The position numbers and the translations under genes are program-made. A DNA stretch of 5,275 nucleotides from an uncultured Spartobacteria bacterium (lineage in GTDB: Bacteria > Verrucomicrobiota > Verrucomicrobiae > Chthoniobacterales > UBA6821), in the NCBI GenBank assembly GCA_903919105.1, contig CAIXGT010000097.1, forward strand, positions 1 to 5,275. Direction: 5' to 3'. Positions 1 to 5,052 of the stretch are shown piece by piece. The notes below the pieces were generated by a model, which was given only the letters and a program-made list of their open reading frames with translations, was not told the DNA's origin and did not search any database. Each line of letters begins with the position of its first letter. The stretch's first letter is position 1.

Positions 1-495
1 AACTCCGCAACCCGGACAGCTTAGCAGATAGCGACGCCTCATCCTCCGACTCACAAAGGGTAGCTGGTGGGTGCGCTTCTCATCGGGAATCCCAAGATCG
101 CAGCAGGCCTTGCGCCATTCCTGACCATGAGGTGCAAGGCGGCGATGCCCATAGCGGTGCTGTGCCAGCAAATGGGCCAGCTCATGAAGCAAGGTCTTTT
201 CAACCTCGGCCTCTGAGATTTCACACAGAGCCGGGTTCAGCCAGACCTCCCAACGTGAGGCGATGGCTACACCCGCAGTAGTCCTCATCCGTGAATTCCA
301 ACCGACGATAATGAGAGGCGAGAGTTTAGGTGCGATGGGATGAAGGAGTTCCCGGGCCTGTTGCTCTAGGATTGGATCGCGTTTTCGGGAATTCCCTGAA
401 GAGGGAGGCTTCACCGTTTTGGTGAGGGTGTTTCCGAAAAGGAGTCTCAGCTGTCCTGTTAACTGGCCCTTGAGCTGACCCACTTGGGAAATCAT
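1..495 (-). CDS. SprT-like zinc metalloprotease (C-terminal end outside window)
   Basis: I translated this by hand because it runs off the left edge; 165 residues are visible with no stop. Zinc-protease motifs are clear: HELAH at residues 104-108 (two zinc histidines and catalytic Glu105), then HGQEW at 123-127, whose His123 fits the third zinc ligand of the SprT/Spartan domain. A C-P-G-C pair at 160-163 begins what is probably the C-terminal zinc ribbon found in many SprT-like proteins. The first ~40 residues are polar and look like a linker; the protease domain starts near residue 42. Relatives such as Spartan/Wss1 cleave DNA-protein crosslinks, but the substrate of most bacterial SprT-like proteins is not established, so that role is only inferred. 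The ATG overlaps the stop of the upstream cysteine desulfurase gene as ATGA, implying translational coupling; no Shine-Dalgarno sequence precedes it. No signal peptide is seen, so it is probably cytoplasmic. Confidence 0.88.
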   Translation of the reverse strand, partial: MISQVGQLKGQLTGQLRLLFGNTLTKTVKPPSSGNSRKRDPILEQQARELLHPIAPKLSPLIIVGWNSRMRTTAGVAIASRWEVWLNPALCEISEAEVEKTLLHELAHLLAQHRYGHRRLAPHGQEWRKACCDLGIPDEKRTHQLPFVSRRMRRRYLLSCPGCGV

Positions 496-1649
496 ATCCG
501 CCGGGACCTAGACTGACGGTCCAGAACACGGGAGAGGGCATCGAGCGTTGTATCAATAGCCTCCAGCGTCGTTTCCTGTCCAAGTGAGAAACGGACTGTC
601 GCTCGGGCGAGGTCCTCGGATGCCCCCATGGCAAGCAGTACATGCGAAGCTTGAATAGATCCCACCATGCAAGCAGACCCACTGGAGGCGGCAACCCCCT
701 CGAGATCCAGCCCCATCAGCAGGGTCTCTCCATCGCAACCGGGGAAGCTTACATTAAGTGTGTTGGCAAGAGCGGAAGCCAAGGCGGCATTACGCACTGC
801 TTCGGGATCAATCCCCTGAATGCCTTTCCAAAGACGATCTCTAAGATCTGACTCACGGGCTTGCTTCTCCATACTAGAAGCCGCTCTGACCGCGACTTCG
901 GCCGCAGCGGCCATCCCGGCAATAGCCGGGACATTCTCGGTGCCGGGACGTCGTTCATTCTCATGAAATCCCCCGTGCTGAATTGCCTCGATGGAGATAC
1001 CCGAGCGGAGCCAGAGAAATCCGGCCCCGTGAGGACCGTGGAACTTGTGACCCGTCGCCGAGAGGGCATCGACACCAAGATCAACGGGCCTGCAGGGAAT
1101 CTTGCCAAAAGCCTGGACGGCATCGCTGTGGAAAAGGATACCCCTCTCCCGACAGAGAGTTGAGAGTTCGGCAATCGGCTGGATGACACCCGTCTCGTTG
1201 TTGGCGATCATCACCGAAGCAAGCAAAGTCTCGGGTCGCAGGGCAGCAGCAAAAGCCTCCGGATCGATCACTCCCTGATCATCGACAGGAACCTCTGTCA
1301 GCTCGAATCCCTCACGCCCAGCCAATGAGCGCATGGCATGGAGCACGGCATGATGCTCAGTGGAGGCGGTGAGAAGATGATTTTTCTCAGGGGAGCAATG
1401 ACGCCTAGCTAGTCCCAGGATCGCCAGGTTGCAGCTCTCGGTCCCGCCGGAGGTGAAGATGATCTCGTGGGATTTGGCGCCGAGAAGCGCGGCGATCCGG
1501 TCACGCGCCTCATCGACAGCGGCACGGGCAACCCGGGCGGACGCATGAATGCCGGATGGATTACCCAGCAGATCCCCCAGCAGAGGCAACATGGCATTCC
1601 TCGCTTCGGAACAGAGAGGCGTGGTGGCGTTGTGATCGAGATAGATCAT
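492..1649 (-). CDS. Cysteine desulfurase, IscS/NifS family (group I)
   Basis: This 385-residue PLP enzyme converts L-cysteine to alanine and passes the sulfur, as a cysteine persulfide, to acceptors for Fe-S cluster assembly or tRNA thiolation. The N-terminus MIYLDHNATTP is the standard family start, so the ATG at 1649 is secure. Key residues are all present: His99 (TEHHAV), Asp176 and Gln179 (HSDAVQ), the Schiff-base Lys202 (SATGHKFHGPHG), the RRPGTENV loop at 233-240, and catalytic Cys327 in SSGSACMVGS. The longer loop after this cysteine, leading to SHVL, marks group I (IscS/NifS) rather than SufS. Length is near E. coli IscS. No scaffold (iscU/nifU), regulator or nif gene lies nearby, so I cannot choose between iscS, nifS or a tRNA-thiolation partner and give no symbol. 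A SprT-like gene follows with a 4-base overlap. No Shine-Dalgarno sequence precedes the start. Confidence 0.96.
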   Translation of the reverse strand: MIYLDHNATTPLCSEARNAMLPLLGDLLGNPSGIHASARVARAAVDEARDRIAALLGAKSHEIIFTSGGTESCNLAILGLARRHCSPEKNHLLTASTEHHAVLHAMRSLAGREGFELTEVPVDDQGVIDPEAFAAALRPETLLASVMIANNETGVIQPIAELSTLCRERGILFHSDAVQAFGKIPCRPVDLGVDALSATGHKFHGPHGAGFLWLRSGISIEAIQHGGFHENERRPGTENVPAIAGMAAAAEVAVRAASSMEKQARESDLRDRLWKGIQGIDPEAVRNAALASALANTLNVSFPGCDGETLLMGLDLEGVAASSGSACMVGSIQASHVLLAMGASEDLARATVRFSLGQETTLEAIDTTLDALSRVLDRQSRSRRI

Positions 1650-1789
1650 TGGGAATATGATGAATGAATGGTCCCCTAATCGGTTCCTCTCGGCAATGAC
1701 TCAAAAGCTCGTCCGCGCAGATTCCCCAAGATCCTCCTGAGACGCTCTCCTTGCCAAGACTTCACGGCTCCAGCAACATCCACATTCTC

Positions 1790-2209
1790 ATGACCGCCGA
1801 TTTCATTCTTCCAGACCTTCAGGCTGCAATCCTCTGCGAGGATGTCCGTGCGGAAATCAGCGGCCAACAGACACTCATCGGTGTGATCGGGGCAATACCC
1901 ACACCCACGCTGCCCATCGCGTTCTTCAAACTCTGCCTCTGGACCCGCTGGTGCGGCGGAAGCGGTGATTTCATTCAGAAGTGCCTCATCTACGATCCTG
2001 AGGAAGATCAGGCGATCGCCCAAGCGGAGGTTCCCTTCAGCCTCTCCGATCTTAGCGCACACGCAACCAACGTGCATTTCTTCGGTGGAGTCCAGTTCCA
2101 AAAATACGGGACATACCATGTCGAGATTCTGATCGATGATGAGATCCGCCTTAGAATCCCGCTACCCGTGATTGAGATGGAAGTCCCACGACCACCGGAC
2201 GAGCGTTAA
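1790..2209 (+). CDS. Small soluble protein, DUF6941-like, function unknown
   Basis: The product from the ATG at 1790 has 139 residues, opening MTADFILPDLQAAILCEDVR followed by a stretch ending TLIGVIGAI. That opening (a short beta strand, an xLCxDVR motif, then a strand ending in LIGV-like residues) reminds me of the DUF6941 group of small bacterial beta-rich proteins. This is family resemblance from memory and should be treated as moderate. The rest alternates short hydrophobic strands with polar turns and ends ELDDE-like then IPLPVIEMEVPRP, consistent with a beta sandwich. There is no signal peptide, membrane segment or evident catalytic motif. An in-frame TTG at 1751 would add 13 residues that do not look like the family start, so I prefer 1790. 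Neither start has a ribosome binding site. It diverges from the cysteine desulfurase gene and converges on the MBL-fold gene. The long antisense frame opposite has no recognisable protein features. Confidence 0.8.
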   Translation: MTADFILPDLQAAILCEDVRAEISGQQTLIGVIGAIPTPTLPIAFFKLCLWTRWCGGSGDFIQKCLIYDPEEDQAIAQAEVPFSLSDLSAHATNVHFFGGVQFQKYGTYHVEILIDDEIRLRIPLPVIEMEVPRPPDER

Positions 2210-2228
2210 GCCTCCGGCCTCCCGTAAG

Positions 2229-3017
2229 CTAAAAATCGAGAATCTCACCATCTTCGGGAACAAAAATGTCCGGGATGAGGGGAAGAAGTTCTTCCAACTT
2301 CTCTCGAAGCTCTCGCCTATCATCGGCAATATCCTCCGAGAGATGAATCAGACAGAGCGCATTAATGCGGGCCTCGCGAAGAACTCCCGCAAGGTCGTTC
2401 TTGCTGAAATGGGAGAGTTCACTGACCAGGACATTGGCCGGTGTCGCCAGTAACGGGGCAAGCTCCTCGGCAGAAGAAAGATCACCGCTGAAAATGGCTC
2501 GGAAATCACCCGCCCTGATCTCCAACGAGTAGGAGTTGCACGGGAGCGTCTCATCCACTCCTCGAAGCGAGTGGTAGCACTGCTCGAGATGACGATTGGA
2601 AAACGGTGTTACGGAGATACTCCCATCGGCCAGCAACAACGACTCCCGATTCTTCCAGGCAAGCCAGGCGACCGGGAACCCCAGCCCATCCTCCGTAAGG
2701 TAGAGGGCTCTGATCCATGCGCGAATCGGTGCGATCATCTCCGTAGGAAGCACGATCTCGAGAGGCTTCTTTCGTTCCAAGAGCATCGCCCCCTGGAGCA
2801 GGGCGGGAAGACCTCCGATGTGGTCAACATGGCCGTGGGTGATCAGGACAACGTCAAGATCCCGAATCAAGGTTCCCCGATCGCGCAGGGAATGGACGCA
2901 CGGTTCTCCGGCATCGACGAGCAGATGCTTTCCTTCTAGAAACAGAAGAGAACTGGAGAAGAAGCGGTCGGCCTCCGGGAAGCCGGAACCCGTGCCGAGA
3001 AAGCTAATGGATGGCAT
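2229..3017 (-). CDS. MBL-fold metallo-hydrolase, RNase Z/ElaC-like
   Basis: From the ATG at 3017 the product has 262 residues and opens MPSISFLGTGSGFP, the typical start of ribonuclease Z and related metallo-beta-lactamase-fold phosphodiesterases. The metal site is complete: HGHVDH at 61-66 (His61, His63, Asp65, His66), a candidate fourth histidine at 143 (NRHLEQ), Asp179 in FSGDLSS and His225 in LIHLSED. The gap between His143 and Asp179 is only 36 residues, about half that in tRNA-processing RNase Z such as the B. subtilis enzyme, where the tRNA-binding exosite arm sits. The arm therefore seems missing and I do not call this rnz. The likely role is hydrolysis of a phosphodiester or another ester; the substrate is unknown. 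A GTG at 3083 would extend it by 22 basic residues and has GAGG four bases upstream, but that extension lies before the domain start. It is cytoplasmic by sequence and divergent from rplM. Confidence 0.88.
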   Translation of the reverse strand: MPSISFLGTGSGFPEADRFFSSSLLFLEGKHLLVDAGEPCVHSLRDRGTLIRDLDVVLITHGHVDHIGGLPALLQGAMLLERKKPLEIVLPTEMIAPIRAWIRALYLTEDGLGFPVAWLAWKNRESLLLADGSISVTPFSNRHLEQCYHSLRGVDETLPCNSYSLEIRAGDFRAIFSGDLSSAEELAPLLATPANVLVSELSHFSKNDLAGVLREARINALCLIHLSEDIADDRRELREKLEELLPLIPDIFVPEDGEILDF

Positions 3018-3092
3018 GAGTGGAGAAGGTTGCCCGACGCGACTGAAAAGCGAGCGTAAAGGGCGCTTCACTAAAAAAAACACTTTTCCTCT

Positions 3093-3121
3093 TTGACACC
3101 CATCGCATCACTCCCTACTCT
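3093..3121 (+). promoter_or_regulatory. Putative sigma-70-type promoter of rplM-rpsI
   Basis: A perfect -35 hexamer TTGACA (3093-3098) is followed after exactly 17 bases by TACTCT (3116-3121), which keeps the most conserved TA...T of the -10 element but matches only three of six positions. It lies 24 bases before the rplM ATG, giving a predicted leader of roughly 15-18 bases. It also overlaps the longer possible N-terminal end of the divergent MBL-fold gene only at its edge. The -35 match and spacing are read directly from the sequence; promoter activity is inferred. Confidence 0.55.
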
Positions 3122-3144
3122 CTACCTCCTTTCCCGAAATCCGT

Positions 3145-3570
3145 ATGAAGACTTTTTCCGCTAAAGCCCCCGAGGTTAAACGCCAGTGGTGGGTGATCGA
3201 TGCCAAGAACCAATACCTAGGCCATGTTGCCGTGCAAGCCGCCAATCTGCTGCGCGGCAAGCATAAGGCGATCTGGACGCCCCATGTGGACACCGGCGAT
3301 TTCGTCGTGGTGATCAATGCGGCTGAAATCCAGATCGGCGGTAAGAAGGAGACTCAGAAGAGCTACATGAGCTTCTCCGGATTCGTCGGAGGTCACAAGT
3401 CCGAAACTTTCCGCCAGCGCCGCGAGCGCCGCCCCGAACTCCTCATCGAGCGTGCGGTCAAGGGAATGATCCCACACAACCGCCTCGGGAGCACGGTCTA
3501 CCGCAAGCTTAAGGTTTACAAGGGTTCCGAGCATCCTCACACGGCTCAGAATCCTCAGCCTGCAAAGTAA
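3145..3570 (+). CDS. rplM: 50S ribosomal protein L13 (uL13)
   Basis: The 141-residue product is a full-length L13, an early-assembling protein of the large subunit that binds 23S rRNA. Family landmarks are WWVIDAKNQYLGHVAV near the N-terminus (15-30), LLRGKHKAIWTPHVDTGDFV at about 35-54, and the signature VKGMIPHNRLGS at 105-116, ending with KVYKGSEHPHTAQNP. The N-terminal MKTFSAKAPEVKRQW is the usual short lead before the domain, so the ATG at 3145 is well supported. The gene heads the conserved rplM-rpsI pair, with 35 bases between stop and next start. No Shine-Dalgarno sequence is present; the leader instead contains ACCTCCTTT (3124-3132), identical in sequence to the usual 3' tail of 16S rRNA. 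In E. coli L13 represses its own operon through the leader mRNA; whether that applies here is not visible. Confidence 0.98.
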   Translation: MKTFSAKAPEVKRQWWVIDAKNQYLGHVAVQAANLLRGKHKAIWTPHVDTGDFVVVINAAEIQIGGKKETQKSYMSFSGFVGGHKSETFRQRRERRPELLIERAVKGMIPHNRLGSTVYRKLKVYKGSEHPHTAQNPQPAK

Positions 3571-3605
3571 CTCCATTTTCCCAAAAAAAGATCTCTTAAC
3601 ATCTC

Positions 3606-4007
3606 ATGGCCACCGCTAAAACACCTACGACAGGTACCACAGGACGCCGCAAGACGGCTGTAGCCCGCATCAATATCGCTCCGGGATCCGGAAAGATCAG
3701 CGTCAACGGTAAGAATTTCGAGGATTACTTCACCACCATCTCGATGCAGAACACCGTCCTCAAGCCTCTTGAGGTCGTGAATGCCATCAAATCCTATGAT
3801 GTCGAAGCCAAGACCTCTGGTGGTGGTCTTCAGGGTCAGGCCGGTGCACTCAGCCTTGCGATCGCTCGCGCTCTCAACGAATTCAACGAAGCCAACCGTC
3901 CCCTTCTCAAGGCAGATGGTCTCCTGACCCGCGATTCCCGCAGGCGTGAGCGCAAGAAGCCAGGTCGCCCGGGTGCCCGCAAGCGCTTCCAGTTCTCCAA
4001 GCGTTAA
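3606..4007 (+). CDS. rpsI: 30S ribosomal protein S9 (uS9)
   Basis: The 133-residue product is a complete S9 of the small-subunit head. Landmarks are GRRKTAVARI at 13-22, the S9 signature GGGLQGQAGALSLAIARAL at 72-90, GLLTRDSR at 105-112 and the extended basic C-terminal tail ending QFSKR. In the family this tail reaches the P-site tRNA and its last arginine contacts the anticodon stem-loop; it is intact here. The tail form KKPGRPGARKRF, in place of the common KKYGLKKARRAP type, is one reason I lean toward Verrucomicrobiota or relatives. The first dozen residues are a Thr/Ala-rich lead with no conserved role that I know. It is co-directional with rplM and followed by a strong terminator, so it closes the operon. 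There is no Shine-Dalgarno sequence before the ATG; the spacer is A-rich then pyrimidine-rich. Confidence 0.98.
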   Translation: MATAKTPTTGTTGRRKTAVARINIAPGSGKISVNGKNFEDYFTTISMQNTVLKPLEVVNAIKSYDVEAKTSGGGLQGQAGALSLAIARALNEFNEANRPLLKADGLLTRDSRRRERKKPGRPGARKRFQFSKR

Positions 4008-4024
4008 TCGGCCCCACTACTTTC

Positions 4025-4041
4025 GGCACGAGTTTTGTGCC
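4025..4041 (+). other. Small hairpin between rpsI and its terminator
   Basis: GGCAC (4025-4029) pairs with GTGCC (4037-4041) around a 7-base loop, 18 bases after the rpsI stop. It has no T tract of its own, so it is not a terminator by itself. It could stabilise the mRNA 3' end or aid the main terminator that begins 10 bases later; a chance 5-bp stem is also possible. Confidence 0.35.
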
Positions 4042-4050
4042 ACTGCTAAC

Positions 4051-4084
4051 GAAGAGCTTCCCGAAAAGGAAGCTCTTCTTTTTT
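4051..4084 (+). terminator. Rho-independent terminator of rplM-rpsI
   Basis: A perfect 11-bp stem GAAGAGCTTCC (4051-4061) and GGAAGCTCTTC (4068-4078) encloses the loop CGAAAA and is followed at once by six T residues (4079-4084). It starts 44 bases after the rpsI stop. There is no T tract on the opposite side, so it works only for plus-strand transcription. The next gene starts 31 bases after the T tract. Confidence 0.93.
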
Positions 4085-4115
4085 GTAGTCCAGCCCAAGA
4101 GGACATCCCCAAGAC

Positions 4116-4829
4116 ATGAAGCATCTTAAGAAGCAGGTGATCCGAGTAGCATGGAAACGATCCCTAGCCGCACTCCGCATGAATCTGATCCCCGGACTGC
4201 TCCTTCAACTCCTCATGGCCATCATGACCGCAACCTATTTCCTTAATCCTTGGTCTAGGGCTGAATTCGAAAAACTGGCTCTTCTGCGTTCCCACTGGGG
4301 ACTGTTTTTTTCCTTCGTCGGAACTTCTGCTGCCTCCTCGATCATTCCTGAACTCGTTCGTTACCTTCTTTCCCCTCAACCGGGCTCTAGCTCAACCACT
4401 CTCCGTCAACGTCTTCTCTTCGCAATTCCTTTCTGGGGACTCATCGGCATGCAGGTGGATCTCTTTTATCGTCTTCAATATGCCCTTTTTGGGCCGTCTT
4501 ACACGGCCTTGGTGATCACGAAAAAGGTCTTCGTCGACGCCTTCCTCTATTGTCCTCTTCTTGCGATTCCCCAAGCTGTCTGTGTCTTCCTCTGGAGGGA
4601 TCACGACTTTACGCTTCACGGATTCAGGGGCCATCATCCGGTGACTTTTTATGCCTTGAGGGTTTTCCCTGTGCTGATGGCCAACTGGATGGTGTGGATT
4701 CCGCTTGTTACCATCATCTACTCGCTGCCTGCGGCACTCGGGGTCCCGTTCTTCATCGTTGCCCAATCCTTTTGGGTCATGGTATTCACAACCCTCTCCG
4801 AAAAAAAGGGCGACTGCAGGACTGCCTGA
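4116..4829 (+). CDS. Mpv17/PMP22-like integral membrane protein
   Basis: The 237-residue product is very hydrophobic, with likely membrane segments at about 24-44, 58-80, 100-120, 138-160, 185-207 and 209-227, after a basic N-terminus (MKHLKKQVIR). The C-terminal half follows the order of motifs of the Mpv17/PMP22 family: a G-rich segment ending in FYRL (107-120), KVFVDAFLYCPLL (137-149, compare the family K..xDQ....P), NWMVWIP (190-196, compare NWxxWP), then SLP (203-205) and a final segment with QSFW and TTLS (217-228, compare W..YLS). This resemblance is from motif memory. In eukaryotes the family sits in mitochondrial inner, peroxisomal or vacuolar membranes and some members form channels; a bacterial role is unknown. 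The ATG at 4116 has AGAGGA twelve bases upstream, rather far for a ribosome binding site. The gene directly follows the rpsI terminator with no clear promoter. It could be another four-to-six-helix membrane protein if the motif match is fortuitous. Confidence 0.82.
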   Translation: MKHLKKQVIRVAWKRSLAALRMNLIPGLLLQLLMAIMTATYFLNPWSRAEFEKLALLRSHWGLFFSFVGTSAASSIIPELVRYLLSPQPGSSSTTLRQRLLFAIPFWGLIGMQVDLFYRLQYALFGPSYTALVITKKVFVDAFLYCPLLAIPQAVCVFLWRDHDFTLHGFRGHHPVTFYALRVFPVLMANWMVWIPLVTIIYSLPAALGVPFFIVAQSFWVMVFTTLSEKKGDCRTA

Positions 4830-4835
4830 TCAATA

Positions 4836-5021
4836 TGGAAATCAGGAAAACTGAAAGAGGGATCAGGATGAAAGCATCCCAGCGGCTACATGGAAGTTTA
4901 GCCGACAAATGACACCCCAACCATCCTAGGGGACCGATTTTCCAGGAAGATCCGATCTCGTCACAAAGATGTCGAATTGAGGGTTTTTGTGCACTGCACT
5001 TTCCTGATTTCCTGATTTCCA
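4836..5021. repeat. 14-bp perfect inverted repeat, arms 158 bases apart
   Basis: The arm TGGAAATCAGGAAA (4836-4849) is the exact reverse complement of TTTCCTGATTTCCA (5008-5021). Because the right side is tandemly repeated, 13 bases of the left arm can also pair with 5000-5012. The arms bracket most of the gap between the Mpv17-like gene and uppP. Between them lie two small hairpins: GGATG/CATCC around AAAG (4866-4879) and CGGCTA/TAGCCG around ten bases (4883-4904). A third weak stem, CACAAA with TTTGTG, spans 4962-4991. This could be a structured transcript end or leader, a binding site, or the remnant of a small repeat element; nothing decides among these. Confidence 0.55.
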
Positions 5022-5036
5022 CATTCATTGCACTGC
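4990..5036. repeat. Tandem 8-bp repeat flanked by TGCACTGC direct repeats
   Basis: The unit TTTCCTGA occurs twice and then partly again (TTTCC) at 5000-5020. This block is flanked by two exact copies of TGCACTGC, at 4990-4997 and 5029-5036, 39 bases apart. The right copy ends 16 bases before the uppP start, so the array sits where a promoter or operator for uppP would be expected. Function is not known. Confidence 0.6.
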
Positions 5037-5052
5037 GGAATACTCCCTTTCC

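Larger units (their letters stand above)
4830..5052. other. Non-coding gap before uppP
   Basis: This is the longest stretch of the window without a convincing gene (223 bases). It holds the inverted and tandem repeats and small hairpins listed separately. No classical terminator with a T tract follows the Mpv17-like gene. A weak promoter candidate for uppP is TTTCCA (5016-5021), 17 bases, AATACT (5039-5044); it would start transcription within a few bases of the ATG and so give an almost leaderless mRNA. Two short frames (25 codons at 4835-4912 plus; 80 codons at 4786-5028 minus) exist but lack support. Confidence 0.5.

Noticed and set aside
749..1189. 146-codon minus-strand frame inside the cysteine desulfurase gene
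   Set aside because: Shifted-frame shadow of a secure gene, low complexity in Arg/Ser/Pro.
1676..2119. 147-codon minus-strand frame opposite the DUF6941-like gene
   Set aside because: Cys- and acidic-rich with no coherent strand or helix pattern; the plus frame looks like a folded protein and the two cannot both be typical genes.
2210..2228. Possible bidirectional terminator between the convergent genes
   Set aside because: The 19-base gap has no stem of more than three pairs and no T tract on either strand.
3004..3111. 34-35-codon minus-strand frame downstream of AAAGGAGGT, overlapping the MBL-fold start
   Set aside because: Spacing from the GGAGG to GTG/ATG is 13-16 bases, longer than usual, and the product has no recognisable features.
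4392..4766. 124-codon minus-strand frame opposite the Mpv17-like gene
   Set aside because: Antisense shadow rich in charged residues, as expected opposite a hydrophobic membrane protein gene.
4835..4912. 25-codon plus-strand frame (starts MEIRKTERG) right after the Mpv17-like gene; an inner ATG at 4868 has AGAGGG upstream
   Set aside because: Too short to judge; its first codons are the left arm of the inverted repeat and there is no family resemblance.
5000..5020. Tandem 8-bp repeats considered as a CRISPR fragment
   Set aside because: Units are contiguous and far too short, with no spacers and no cas genes nearby.
4786..5028. 80-codon minus-strand frame across the gap before uppP, with a hydrophobic stretch (FILIPLSVFLISILI)
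   Set aside because: It overlaps the 3' end of the Mpv17-like gene, has no good ribosome binding site, and its hydrophobic part arises from repeat and antisense sequence. Kept only as a remote possibility.
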